This document shows positions 1 through 11,450 of a DNA stretch of 64,000 nt, one piece after another; positions within the stretch are counted from its first letter, which is position 1; the number at the start of each line of letters is the position of its first letter. The DNA is from Tenrec ecaudatus (Eukaryota > Chordata > Mammalia > Afrosoricida > Tenrecidae): NCBI RefSeq assembly GCF_050624435.1, contig NW_027458572.1:1-64000 (forward strand). Direction: 5' to 3'. The translations under genes and the position numbers were made by a program. A model generated the notes under the pieces. That model saw only the letters and a program-made list of their open reading frames with translations. It made no database searches and was not told the origin of the DNA.

Positions 1-430
1 AGTTTGGGCCAGGTACATCTCAGTCCTCAAAGTGTCATCCTTGCTCTTCAACCTGTAAGGAGGTCTGTGCAGCAGGTTTGCTCAACGAACTGCATCATTT
101 AATTGACTGTGGCTTCCATGAGTATTGATTGCAGATCCAAGCGAGATGAACTCCTTCACGGCTTCAATATTATCTCCATTTATCTGATATTTTCCATTGG
201 TCACATAGTGGAGAGTTTAATTTCTTTACATTGAATTTTAAACTAAAGGGAAAGCAGCAGTCCCGCTCTTTATCAGTAAGTTTTACAAGCCATGCTGCCT
301 TACAATATGTAGTTTTGTGTCATTTGTAAATGACAGATCATTAACATGACTTCCTACAATCTTGATGTCGTAGTTTTCAGTTAGTACAGCTTCTCAGGTT
401 ATTTGCTGAGTATAGCATGTTTCTCAGAGA
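1..430 (-). mobile_element. RTE-type LINE fragment, antisense
   Basis: Read on the minus strand this is a decayed piece of an RTE-type LINE reverse-transcriptase region. The phrases around 85-175 (asking for the tract near 'ggcttccatgagtattgatt' and 'gatccaagcgagatgaac') recur in a second antisense copy at 23700-23760, which shows it is repeat-derived. No open frame remains. The fragment probably continues beyond the window start. Confidence 0.6.
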
Positions 431-1309
431 AACTACTGAAGTTTTCAATGATTCTATATTACTGTGATGTACACTGAAAATCCATGGAAACAAAAAAATA
501 CACCACAGATTGCATTGAAGGTATGTGTTTAAAAGAAGAAGAAAAAAGATTCCATGAAAGTACTAAAAATGTTATCTGGGAAATATGGCCAGGTCCTCTC
601 TAACTATTCCACAAAAAGATCTGAAAAACAAAATCAACCAAATAATAACAACACCAATGAGTAATGGAAGTTAACATATTTGTATGTGTATCTTTGCAAC
701 GTGAATGCCTCCTTTAGTCATGTATCTATTCATTTCTTTTGCCCATTTTGTGTCTCGAAACTGTACATGTACATTGTCTCAACTGGGCTGATTTAGATGT
801 TAGAAAAAATAAAGAGGATTAAATTCTCAAGAGAATATTCAGAGAAACGAGGAAACACAGTAGAATTAATATCCACTGTCAATTGGGGGTTTTAATGAAA
901 TCAGAATTTCTTAACACTCTCTATGCTTTCTGTGTCCAGACATTTTCTCTGCTCTTCAGCTTAAGGACCTTGAGTTCTCAATAAATGGAGGCCAATCCCA
1001 GAGAAGATGAAGACATTACACTTTCTCTTTTCGGTTTTTGAGAAAAGACTGAAAGCTTCTCTACTTTTTCCTCCTGAGACTCTAACACGCAGATCACACC
1101 TTCAATTTTTGGGTTAAATTTCAAAACATGATGAAAGACATGACACTGTGGTCAGAGATCTCTACGAACTACCTAACTTGTCCATAAGTTTTTATTTTCT
1201 TTCGGATATTCTTTGGCCTGGTGGTTATGTATTTCTCACAATATCAAGATATTTTAAAATGGTTGATATAAAAGAGGCTCATATTAGTAGTCATCATGGA
1301 TTTTTCTCC
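431..1309. other. unassigned AT-rich intergenic DNA
   Basis: No gene, RNA or clear repeat is recognised. It is the 5' flank of the first V-gene relic. No octamer was seen within about 150 bases of the V-like sequence, so that relic's promoter appears lost. Confidence 0.5.
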
Positions 1310-1653
1310 CTGTCCTGGGTGCCCTGTGACAGGTACACCATCAGGATTTGAGCCCAGGAGTGATGAATCCCTCACAAATTCTCCCCCTAAGATTTTCTGT
1401 CTCTTGTGGTTCCATATTTCTGGAGCTAAATCTACCACAACCTGCAGAAAAGTTTGCAGTGGTTGTAAGCAATATGTTGATCAGCAGAAAACAATTACCC
1501 ACCTCAAAGGAGTTGACTATCAAGCTCCAGAAGAACATCCACCAAGTCGTTCACCCCGCAATACTGAGCTCAATGACCACTGAGGGACACAGCTGTCCAT
1601 TACTGTGTGAGAGGAACAGTGAGAGGACTCAGTGCCATCCCAGGCGCAACCTT
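1310..1653 (+). pseudogene. IGHV clan II (VH4-like) relic
   Basis: A decayed immunoglobulin heavy V segment. The 11-nt second leader piece (1319-1329) is followed by CAG at 1330. FR1 remains recognisable through 'gagcccaggagtgatgaa' and FR2 through the tract near 1422. FR3 ends with 'actgagctcaatgaccactg' and a 'cattactgtgtgagag' YYC-type end near 1600-1614. The RSS is eroded: the heptamer at 1615-1621 reads AACAGTG, and a weak nonamer (cgcaacc) lies about 23 bases on. The splice acceptor AG before the leader piece is GG, the reading frame is broken, and the FR2 tryptophan is not in frame. No usable first leader exon was found. The product, if ever made, would have been an antibody V domain. 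Confidence 0.75.
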
Positions 1654-1924
1654 CCCTGCAATAATGACCTCAGTCTATAGGGATCACATGGGCTGCACAG
1701 AGCATAGGAGCCAGACTTCTGGGCAAGGGCAATGGGGGAGGCAGAGGAGCAAGGAGCTTCCTGTTAGTATCTAGGGTTTCCTTTCCCTCCAAAATAGTTT
1801 CTCCAATAATCTTTGCTTCCTTAATATTTATTACAAAATCACACATCAATTTCAATGTTAATTCATTTATAAGTTGTATGCATAAACACAATTAAATATA
1901 TGTATGCATGCACACATGAATCGT

Positions 1925-2125
1925 GAGGGTATAGTGGTTGCTCATTAAGCTGAGACTTCAAATTTCAGGAGATCTGAACCACCAGCTGTTCCACAGTAGA
2001 GAAATGGGTCTTGCTGTTCCCATAAAGAGTTACAGCTTCAGAAATGCTCACGGGCAGTTCTATCCTGTCCCCGTGAGTCACTGTGAGTCTGCACTGACTC
2101 ATGGCAGTGAGTGAGTGTGAGTGAC
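1925..2125 (+). mobile_element. AfroSINE
   Basis: A tRNA-derived afrotherian SINE. It shows the typical order: an A/B-box-like 5' part (agtggttgctcattaagc), 'gaaccaccagctg', 'aaagagttacagcttcag', 'gggcagttctatcctgtccc', and the 3' tail motif 'tgactcatggcagtgagtg' shared with RTE LINEs. Confidence 0.8.
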
Positions 2126-2960
2126 GAATACATGGATGTATACTATATTATTTGTATCATTAACATGAATGGTTGTACTGGGTTAAATGAAAATGAAATC
2201 ACAATACAACAAACTGTGGGGTTTATCTGAAGAGAACTTAGAAGGCAGTTCATAACCACACACATTTGAATAGTGTGGAAGCAAAACTCTGAAATTGATT
2301 ACCTCCATTTCCAATTAATGGACCTAGAAAAAGATGAGTATGCATAGGTAGTATCCATAGAATAGGTAGCAGAGGGGAGGAGGCAATATAAAAGGAACCA
2401 AGATAAATGAAATTATAGGAACACCATCAGTAAGCCAATGATATGAAAACTGACTCTTTTAGAAAATAAAGAAAAGTGAAAATTAGCCAGGTTTCCTGAT
2501 CATGACAAAAGAAGGGGGACTTGAATCTCCCAGATCAGAAACCAGAGAGACACCATTCTGCATGTTTTGTGGACATGCCTTATGAACAGCTTCCTGTCCA
2601 CGGGGTACAAATGTCACTGAAATGTGGGAATGCCTTGGAAGGCAAGAAAATCAGTAAGATTCCCACACAAGAAACATATAATTGAATGGCCACTATGATC
2701 ATGTGTATCCACATCTTAAGGGGAATGAGAGAGGATGCATTGTGAGCGTTCATACCACAAAGTTAAAAAGTTTGTTTTGTATGTAATATAAAGTTTACAA
2801 ATAGAAAACTACTTTATAAAATGTTGATAATATAGAACAATTAAAGCAATGCTTGATAAACAGTTTGTTAAAGTGCAGTTTTTCTTTGATAGTGTTTGTA
2901 TTTCTCTGGGTCCGAGGGAGAATTATTGCCTAAATTTTCTACTCATCTGCTTCTAAATAT
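2126..2960. other. unassigned intergenic DNA
   Basis: AT-rich sequence between the AfroSINE and the promoter of the VH3-like gene. No ORF with recognisable homology, no RNA gene, and no confidently bounded repeat were seen. Confidence 0.5.
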
Positions 2961-2968
2961 CAGGGGAT

Positions 2969-2976
2969 ATGCAAAT
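2969..2976 (+). promoter_or_regulatory. IGHV octamer promoter element
   Basis: Perfect ATGCAAAT octamer about 118 bases upstream of the leader ATG at 3094. This is the normal position for the Oct-1/Oct-2 binding site of a V-gene promoter. It supports transcription competence of the VH3-like segment. Confidence 0.85.
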
Positions 2977-3093
2977 GCAACTGTCTGCTGATAAACCAGC
3001 CACAGTCCCTGATGTGGGCCTTCTCAGAAGACAGTCTGTCTCCGGGGTCTTAGTTACTATTTTGAACACAGGAACTAGTACAGAGGACACATA

Positions 3094-3538
3094 ATGAATT
3101 TTATACCAAAGTTGGCTTTCATTTTGACAATTTTACATGGCAATTACTGAGAGCTTGCTGTATGTGTGTATAATTGCGATTGTCTGTGATTTTATGTGTG
3201 TCGTCTAATCACAGTGACTCTATGTTTAGAGGTGTCCAGTGTGAGGTGCAACTGGTGGAGTCTGGGGGTGACCTAAGAAAGCCTGGGGGTTCACTGAGAC
3301 TCTCCTGTGCAGCCTCTGGATTCACCTTCAGTGACTATGGCATGAACTGGGTACGCCAGGTTTCAGGGAAAGGCCTGCAGTGGGGGGCAACCATAAGCTA
3401 TGATGGTGGTAGTACATACTACACAGACTCTGTAAAAGGACGATTCACCATCTCCAGAGACAACTCCAAGAACACGCTGTATCTTCAAATGAACAACCTG
3501 AAAGCTGAGGACACAGCCATGTATTACTGTGCAAGTGA
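3094..3538 (+). CDS. IGHV3-like heavy-chain variable segment (two exons)
   Basis: Clan III immunoglobulin V segment, encoding a leader and V domain for VDJ joining in B cells. The first leader exon is 3094-3139; its peptide begins [16 protein letters not shown]. An intron of about 90 bases follows, and the second exon runs 3232-3538. Leader piece GVQC (3232-3242) leads into [20 protein letters not shown], with the first Cys in SCAAS, WVRQ in FR2, [17 protein letters not shown] in FR3 and [11 protein letters not shown] at the end. The V-region (3243-3538) has no stop. Oddities: the leader donor after 3139 reads GC (gcaat) instead of GT, and FR2 reads LQWGA where VH3 genes usually have LEWVA. 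An acceptor AG is present at 3230-3231. The gene has an octamer upstream and a canonical RSS downstream. Call it potentially functional, with the donor as the main doubt. Confidence 0.88.
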
Positions 3539-3577
3539 CACAGTGAGGGGAAGTCAGTGTGTGCCCAGACACAAACC
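3539..3577 (+). other. V(D)J recombination signal sequence, 23-bp spacer
   Basis: Perfect heptamer CACAGTG at 3539-3545, 23-bp spacer, and nonamer ACACAAACC at 3569-3577. This is the RAG1/RAG2 recognition site that marks the 3' end of an IGHV segment. It abuts the TGTGCAAGTGA end of the V-region. Confidence 0.93.
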
Positions 3578-5162
3578 CCACTTGCAGGGAGGAGACTGGT
3601 CCCCAGGAGGCACTCAGGACCCTCAGAGCACAGGACTCAGACCCAGGAGTAGGTGCAGCGCGAGCTTCAACGCTAGTTTCCTGTTGTCATGTGTGGATTC
3701 TCTAAATTTTAGAGTTCCCTCTGGGAATCTCCGTCTAATTTAAAAATAATAATTCTGTGCCTACTCCTGTTATCTATATTAAAAAATTATATTGTAACAG
3801 GAAAAGATATTCTGTCCTACAGCAACAATCAACTTGTTAACCTTTAAGGACAAGAAATGACTCTGCCAGGGGTCCCTGCATCAGAGTTCTCATGACTTTC
3901 AGATAAATACTTTCCAATCAGACTCTAGAAACATTGTAGCTGGCAAAGTTGAGTCTTAAGTGTTTGACTATTTGCTGAAAATTTCACAGCATGTTCTTCC
4001 AACACAATTTGTGAGGCATTCTGACAATCATCTAGCTAATGATGTAGTTAAAATCTAGGCAGTCAGCATGTTTTATGTTGAAATTATTCTTCACATGACA
4101 CAGGTTTTGTTGCTGCTGTTGTTTGGTTTGGTTGTTTTCCTAATCTGGATGGTAGCCTACGTGTGTGTGTGTCTTTTCTGGAGCCCCATATGAAAACACA
4201 CAAGCTCATCCATTGCATTTTATTATCTGTGTGCTAATATCTTGTGTTGATCTATCCTTCAGAACCTTCAACCCGTGATAATCCAGAGAGACACGAACTT
4301 ATCTGTGCAAATTCAGTATTCAGGGAGATCTCTAGGGCCAAAAGGGATCATTCAGTTCTTCATGCTGGATGCTGTATCTTCACCTTCACAGCCCCACAGA
4401 ATGTTGGCCACTCTTTCTTGTTTCACCCAGAGAGTCCATACCTGTCACTCTCCTTCTGGTGGCTTTGCTACTATTTTGTATTGGGATACCAGTAACATTC
4501 CCAGTATCAAGTGACATGCAACTTTACGTGAGGATTTTCGGATATTTCAGTATAAGAATCTGTATTAAATGTAAAATTAGGTGTGAATGACATTATTAAC
4601 GATGACATTTTGTATGAGAAATATCTTCCTGTGACAAAGGTAAATTGCTTTACAGTGATATGTACTCTTTCCACAGTAGAATGACTCTTAAGTAGACATA
4701 GCAGTGTAGTTGTTGAAGAAAAGCTCTTTCTCTTTAGTGACTTACAAAAGCCATTCCTATTTACAGCAATCATTGAATTGGAGCCACTTTGGGAAGAATT
4801 CACTAAGATTGCTAGATTTAGCTGATCTTCTAACTTTTGAATAATTCTACCATAATCTAATGGAGAAGAGAAAATGTATATCTGACAGTTTAAATGTTCT
4901 TGGTTTTGTTATGTGTGTCTGATAAATATATAAGTTCCCGATAGTAGAGGACTACTGACTTTATTCCTAAAGTCATCCTCAATGCTAAGCCAAGTCTACC
5001 TCCTCAGCCATCTTCCCCATCACTTTCTGTGTTCTGGAAGAATGGGACCTTCGTCTTGGTGAATGGAAAAGTCATGGACAGGATTGTGTTCTCTGAGGAT
5101 ACAGTCAACAATCTCAACCCAGATGAACCCATTTTAAAATATATTAGAAAGCTACCAATGAT
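3578..5162. other. unassigned intergenic DNA
   Basis: 3' flank of the VH3-like gene and spacer to the next V relic. AT-rich, with no supported gene. Short open frames near 4244-4590 have no recognisable features and look like chance. Confidence 0.5.
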
Positions 5163-5170
5163 ATGCAAAT
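5163..5170 (+). promoter_or_regulatory. IGHV octamer of a decayed V gene
   Basis: Perfect ATGCAAAT lying 78 bases upstream of the relic leader ATG at 5248. It is a preserved promoter element although the gene body behind it is ruined. Confidence 0.7.
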
Positions 5171-5247
5171 CTCCAACCAGATATAGTTTCATGATGTATT
5201 TATTTAAATTTAGGTCTCATTCACTCTTTATAATATATCTCAGAACC

Positions 5248-5620
5248 ATGGACCTCATTCCCAAGAATATGTCGGTTTCGTCATATTGGGGCAGCTCTCA
5301 GAGGTGAGTAGGTCAGAGACTGAAACGAGAAGGTTTGGCAATACTTCATCTGAGCACCTGGATCTCTGTCTCCAGGCCAATGTGCTGGGGTTGGACCAAT
5401 GTATAAAGTGTATACATTTTGTCTCACTATTCTGTCTCCTGATTCTCTTACATCAGCTACGAGTCAGCGTATTATGGAGTGGTGTGTGCAGACTATACTC
5501 CTCCTCCCATATATCAAGTACACATCCCCAGTGACCCTGTTCATAGTCACATTCATTGAACACTGAGCTCCATTGCTGCGCAGGCCATTGCCGTGCATCC
5601 CTGTGAAAGGAGGTGGGGGA
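5248..5620 (+). pseudogene. IGHV clan II relic with retained leader and splice sites
   Basis: The leader exon starts at ATG 5248 and ends at a perfect GTGAGT donor (5304). The intron ends at 'tctgtctccag' (5375). The V exon is strongly decayed, but 'ttctgtctcctgattctc' near 5430 matches the FR1/CDR1 border of VH4-like genes. 'actgagctccattgctgc' (about 5560) followed by 'gccgtgcatccctgtg' matches the end of FR3, with the Cys TGT at 5602-5604. No heptamer follows. The first leader exon is out of phase by one base compared with intact genes. It is a non-functional V-gene fossil with an unusually well kept promoter and donor. Confidence 0.65.
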
Positions 5621-5639
5621 GAAGGCAATGTGACTCCTG

Positions 5640-6657
5640 AAGTCCAGGAGAAGAAAGGCGTATGAGCTGCATAATGCTACATGATCTCCGTTTCTGTGTA
5701 TTCTTGTTTTTTCTTACACGTAATGTACATTATTGGATAGAATGTTCTTTATTTTCTATAGTAATAGTCTCCAAAAATAAATACCCACTTTATGTTTTTC
5801 TTTGTATCAGGTCATTTTTGTGACCTTGTTAACGATAATATTTATACCACATTTATTGACATTTTCCTGTAGATTTTTTATCATAATTTTAGAGTTTCAT
5901 ATTTAATTTTATAATACCCATCTCTGTGTCAATCATGTATCCCAAATTGATGTGTATCACTTACAACCGTTTCTTACTATTTTGTATTACCCATAATATT
6001 TGTGGATAGATGGGCATGTTCAATATGTCCATATATATCAGCATATTATGTTCTGTATGATGTTTTCTATTGAGGACTGATTATGACCAAAGTTCTGCTA
6101 GGCTTTAGTTGTCAGAGTTTGTTAAAATATAGTCATGGATCCATTTGTAGTTAACTACAAACAATGTACATCACTGCTAACCTTGGTTTTTATTTAAAAT
6201 ATTAAAGGACTCAAATTCCTCTATAAAACTCTTTTTAAAATGTGTTTGCTTTGTGTTCACTTGCTCTATCACTAGAGAGAATCTCGATATTAACTTCCCT
6301 GATGCACCCTGCTGTTATTTTTACTGAGTGCGGGTCACTGTTGTGGCAGGGTGTGGGCCATGAGCATTTCTCTGGTCTTTTGACTGAGCCTCATTCCAAG
6401 GGGGTCCTCCTGGACCGGGCTCTGAGATATGGTTTCTACCTGTTCCTTTTAGTCTGCGAAGGTTCTACGGATCTGCACATTCTGCCTACCCTTTCCCATT
6501 GGGCAGAGAACTTTTCTTCCAAGTTGTTCATTCCGTTGGTGCAAAGGTTTTCCCCAGTGCCTTCAGCTACTAATCATTAAGCTCTTCCTCTTCAGATGGA
6601 AGACTTCATGCCTAAATAGAGAGGTGGTCTGGGGCATGACTTTAGACTTGCCCTTTT
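5640..6657. other. unassigned DNA, probably an old interrupted repeat
   Basis: An AT-rich first half and a more GC-balanced second half (6240-6650). The second half resumes after the L1 insertion at 7945, so the L1 split a pre-existing sequence. Family not recognised. Confidence 0.45.
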
Positions 6658-7944
6658 AAAGATAGATTATTTTTTTTGTCTTACGGTGGCTTTTATTATT
6701 ATTTTTTTGACACTGTTTTTTAATTTTAACAATTTATTAGGGGCTCATACAACACTTATCACAATCCATACATAAACATACATCAATTGTATAAAGCACA
6801 TCTGTACATTCTTTGCCCTAATCATTTCCTTTTTTTTTTTCCTTTTCTTTTTTTACATTTTATTCGGGGCTCATACAACTCTTATCACAATACATACATA
6901 TAAAAACATCAATTGTATAAAGCACATCGCACATTCCCTGCCCCAATCATTCTCAAAGCATTTGCTCTCCACTTAAGCCCTTTGCATCAGGTCCTCTTTT
7001 TTTTCCCTCCCTCCCCGCTCCCCCCTCCCTCATGTGTCCTTGGTAATATATACATTGTTATTTTGTCATATCTTGCCCTATCTGGAGTCTCCCTTCCCCC
7101 CCTTCTCTGCCGTCCATCTCCCAGGGAGGAGGTCACTTGTGGATCCTTGTAATCAGTTCCCCATTTCCAACCCACTCACCCTACACTCTCCCAGCATCGC
7201 CCCTCACACCCTTGGTCCTGAAGGTATCATCCACCCTGGATTCCCTGTGCCTCCAGCCCCCATATGCGCCAGTGTACAACCTCTGCCCTATCCAGGCCTG
7301 CAAGGTAGAATTCGGATCATGGTAGTTGGGGGAGGAAGCATCCAGGATCTGGGGGAAAGCTGTGTTCTTCATCGGTACTACCTCAAACCCTGACTGACCC
7401 ATCTCCTCTCCTAAACCCCTCTATGAGGGGATCTCCAGTGGCCGACACTTGAGCCTTGGGTCTCCATTCTGCTCATCCCCCTTCATTCAATATGGTGTGG
7501 ATATATATATATATATATATACACACATACATATACATACACACACATATATATACATATACATATATATCTTTTTTTTTCATGATGCCTTATACCTGGT
7601 CCCTTTGGCACCTCATGATCGCACTGGCTCGTGTGCTTCTTCCATGTGGGCTTTTTTGCTTCTGAGCTAGATGGCCGCTTGTTCATCTTCAAGCCTTTAA
7701 GACCCCAGACACTATCTCTTTTGATAGCCGGGCACCATCAGCTTTCTTCGCCACATTTGCTTATGCACCCATTTGTCTTCAGCGATCCTATCATGGAGGT
7801 GTTCAGCCAATGATATGATTTTTTTGTTCTTTGATGCCTGATAACTGATCCTTTCGGGACCACTCAATCACACAGGCTGGTATGTTCTTCCAGGTGGGCT
7901 TTGTTTCTTCTGAGCTAGATGGCCGCTTGTTTAAAAGATAGATT
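6658..7944 (-). mobile_element. 5'-truncated L1 3'UTR, antisense, nested
   Basis: The insertion is bounded by an 11-bp direct repeat AAAGATAGATT (6658-6668 and 7934-7944), the expected L1 target duplication. The poly-T stretches at 6669-6677 and about 6829-6855 are minus-strand poly-A tails. Two successive L1 3' ends start with 'ggggctcatacaac' at about 6741 and 6867, so one 3' end sits inside another. The body is a family-specific 3'UTR also found at 24000-25100, 49000-49620, 56100-56850 and 58310-58720. Confidence 0.8.
7501..7571. repeat. TA/CA microsatellite
   Basis: (AT)n passing into imperfect (CA)/(TA) repeats, within the L1 3'UTR. Open frames read through it are artefacts. Confidence 0.9.
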
Positions 7945-8947
7945 TTTACCAATTGGTATTGAGCCTTAAAGTCATTTTGTTCTTCGCAGAGTCAGGAGTG
8001 GTGGATCTGGTGCATGGGGCAGTGACTCTTCATCTGTTACTGTAGCCATGATCAAGAGATATAAGGAAATAAGGTTTTGTTTATTATCTGCAGCGTAAGG
8101 GATTTTTCTGCAAGAAAACAGTATTTTTTTAAGTCTGTGTTCCAGGGAGATGCTATTTACTTTAACCCAAGGAACATTTAACTGTTTCTTAAATGTTTCA
8201 GCCTAATCTTATTGAGTTTAAATATCATCCAAGACATCTTCTCCAGAGAAGGTAAGAACTTGCTCCTTTTCCTTCCTGATAGCAGCTCTCTCTCTCAAAA
8301 TACGATCGATGTTTGTTGTTTTAAGTGTAATGATCAAGGACCTAATATGAATCCCAGCGCTATGAAGACCATTTATAAGGAAGCAGGGACACATGTTAGT
8401 GCCCCATTTCAGGGCGTTCATACGCTGTCAAACACAGCAAAGGAAGTACACACAAAGAAGGCAACATAGATGAGAGTGATCTAAAAATCAGACATTTATG
8501 TGCATCAAAAGAGTTAAAAGGGAAATCAAGCAACAAATAAAAAGCTCTTTCAATTTTAAGCTGCAATGTATATCTATTCCTTGTACAACAATAGACAACT
8601 GGAGCAAATATTATTGCATTTTCCTTAAGCCATATTTTCTATTATTTCCATCTTTCAGAATTTTGAGAGATGCAGTGCACCTTGATTAAGTGACTGACCA
8701 AGCCCAACCTCATGAGATAGGGGACTGCAAAAGAAACCCAGACATCTGAGTCTAGAAGAGTTCGATGTGTTGCTCCTTCAGAGTACAGGGAGATAGGAGA
8801 TCATTGAGAACATGTGTACCAAACCTGTTAGGATAGTGATGTGTACATGAATAATGTCATGTGGTTGACACTTAAGAAGACCCCTACTAATCACTGCTAT
8901 GAAATTATGATATGATCATGGCAGTGACCTGAACTAGTGTGCAGCTA
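7945..8947. other. unassigned intergenic DNA
   Basis: Continues the sequence interrupted by the L1 insertion, then AT-rich DNA. No gene, RNA or clear repeat is supported. Confidence 0.45.
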
Positions 8948-9466
8948 TGTGGTAGTCACCTAATCTGGTGTCAATTTAAGGACTGAGAGTGTAAGGGTGG
9001 AGTCTAGGTTGTCAATCTGAAGATAGCCAAAGGGACCTCTGTTGGCATGACCTTCTGAGAATTCCGATACTTCCTCTTTGGAGGAAGAAGACACCTCTCT
9101 CTCTCTGCTACTCCCTGGGAGACATTCCAGAAGACAAGCCACATGGACAGAACCAGACCACAGAAGCCAGAGAAGCCACAGAGACTTCTGCCAGGGCTAA
9201 GATATTCCTAATGATACTGGATCCAAAGACTTCCTACCCACTGGCCTGTGATCTTCTGCATTTGGCATCATTGCATGTGTTGTGTGAATCTCAAGAGGAC
9301 TTTGCAGATTGATATCAGAAATATGGGCTAATATCGGATGTATGGACTTGATCTGGACTTTGCTGAGATGTTTTTCAATGTTCAATTGCTCTTGTATATA
9401 AATATGTTTTTTATACACATATGTGTGTCCATGGATTTCTTTCTCTAGTCTACCCAGATTAACACA
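8948..9466 (+). mobile_element. solo-LTR-like element (TG...CA)
   Basis: A 519-bp element starting TGTGGTAGTC and ending TTAACACA. It is flanked by the 5-bp direct repeat AGCTA (8943-8947 and 9467-9471). TG...CA ends with a 5-bp duplication fit a class III (ERVL/MaLR-type) solo LTR. A TATA-like 'tgtatataaatatg' sits near the 3' end. The same family recurs at 13810, 15152, 19081 and 33641, and a partial copy may lie at 53810. Confidence 0.7.
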
Positions 9467-9471
9467 AGCTA

Positions 9472-11335
9472 CATCACGGTCTCAAGCTTGAATCGGTTAG
9501 ACAAGCACCAAGAGCAAAGAGTGAGATGGGGGTTTGATGAAATGAACAGGATCAAGTGATGCTCTGCCAGTGTGCATATGAAAAGTGAACCAACTCAATG
9601 ATCTCCAAATGAAAAATGCTAGAGTGTCCTGTGCTTTCACCCCTGGATTGTAGTGAGTACAATGTGTCTTCACTTTAAAGTAATTGATTATGCCCTTCAG
9701 CAAATTCTGGCACAAAGAAGTCCAGGTGACCAACACGTAGTGCTTGGATTTCCCCACCGTAAAAAGAAACATTAATTTGGAGGTGTACAGATTCTAATTA
9801 ATCAGCAAATGAGTGTTGTCAACCCTCAGTCTGAGGAAAATATTTAAACTTTATGAGGAAAGAATCTATAAACTACATGTTTATAGATGTCACAGCTTCT
9901 ATAGCCAATAATATGTACCATTTTCCAAAATTAGACAATCTTTGAGTTTAGGGAATAAATGTCAGTTGAGACCCATGAGCAGTTGTGATGTGGCTGTGCC
10001 CAGAGCACAAATGGAGAGGCTGTCTGTGGTTGGAGATGCTCACATTTCAATGGAACCAGAGTCCCAGGGCAAGGGACATTTACAAGAGTGTCTGTTTAAT
10101 CTCTAAATGTCGAGGATCAGTTGGATGGATAGACCTAATTATAATGACGAGTGCCTCGTGGGTTTCAGGAAAAGGTCTTTGGTTTCAAAGTCGACAATAT
10201 TGTACTTGACTCTTACTCTGAGCCTTTTCTTAAATGATTAGTTTTCATTTACTGGTTTTCTCCATCTTTGTACTTGAAATCATGACTCGACTGATTTTTC
10301 ACTATTCCGGATATTCTAGCAAACAAGGGAGTGGTTTTCTATTCAGAATCTTGCATTTCTTAGAGGCTACTGAATTAAAATATTGTCTTGCCTGGGGCCC
10401 AACTTTTCCAGGTGTCACGTTCTTCCCTGAGACCCAGTAACACTTGAATCACTTTACTTACACTGAGGTTGACCTCGATCATTGGGCTCTGGGATGTAGT
10501 GTGGGTATTACAGGTAAGAGTAGTGGGGTTGGTGATGACCATGGCCCAAGTTTGGGAAATCCTGGCTGCAACAGATTAGCAGAGGGACAATGTTGACTGG
10601 AAACATTCTGCCTGAGGCTTCAGGTCAGATGTGTGCAAATAAACTGCAAAGCTGGGAGTGGAGCTTGTCCTTTGGGCACAGCATCTGGTTTACCCTTTCC
10701 TGAGTGTCAGAATTTGGACTGAACAGAACCCACCGTCACGTGATTCCTTTCCTCAAAATTTCATTAATTTCTTTTGGATTTTTCATTGATTCACAGAATC
10801 CAGAAACATAAGGGAATCTCCTCAAGAGTGGAGTAGGTGGAAATTGGAACTGAATGGCTTCATAGAAGAGTTGGACCTTTGGGATCTTATCAACCACAAC
10901 TCCTTGGGACTAACCTGATATTCATGCTTCTCAAAGATGTCACTCCCACACAAGGAAAACTATTAAGGCTCTGAGGAGGTTAATTAAGAAGTTTCAGGGT
11001 ATACAGGAAAAAAAGGACCTTGGAAATTGTGAGGTCTGAAGATGACTTGGGGTCCAATTGATGGTTTTAACAAACTATATTCTGCCCACTCTCTGGAGCA
11101 CAGGATATACAGGAGCCCAAGGCAGGGCAGGAGCAATGAGGACCGGGAAGGAAAGAACACTGGGCTCAGAAATTCTGGGCACTCTTTGACCTCTCCCACA
11201 CACCTCTTGGTAAAAACTTCTTCTGTTATAGACTAATATGCATATGAGTTCAAACATTTACCCTACCATGAGCTCAGAAGATAGAGGGGGTCTGGTCTCT
11301 ATCACTTTCTGTTTATAAGGACAGGACATCCTCAT
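9472..11335. other. unassigned intergenic DNA, 5' flank of V gene D
   Basis: About 1.9 kb with no recognisable gene or repeat. Small open frames at 9985-10440 and 11042-11257 show no domain or motif. Confidence 0.5.
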
Positions 11336-11343
11336 ATGCAAAT
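11336..11343 (+). promoter_or_regulatory. IGHV octamer promoter element
   Basis: Perfect ATGCAAAT, 108 bases upstream of the leader ATG at 11451, the standard V-gene promoter position. Confidence 0.88.
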
Positions 11344-11450
11344 TATATTTCAGGCACTAGGGTACAATTTCACCCTTGGGGTGGGAAAGCTATCAGTTCT
11401 CTTCAGACGGGGCTGTAGGTCTCTTGGGAAAGCAGAGGTGTGGTGTTAAG

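Noticed and set aside
3174..3231. ATG upstream of the VH3-like V exon giving one continuous frame into the V-region
   Set aside because: This reads through the leader intron. The real leader exon is at 3094-3139, at proper distance from the octamer and with the expected VH3 signal peptide.
11236..11245. Second octamer-like site 'atatgcatat'
   Set aside because: Incomplete match and too far from the leader; the perfect octamer at 11336 is in the normal place.
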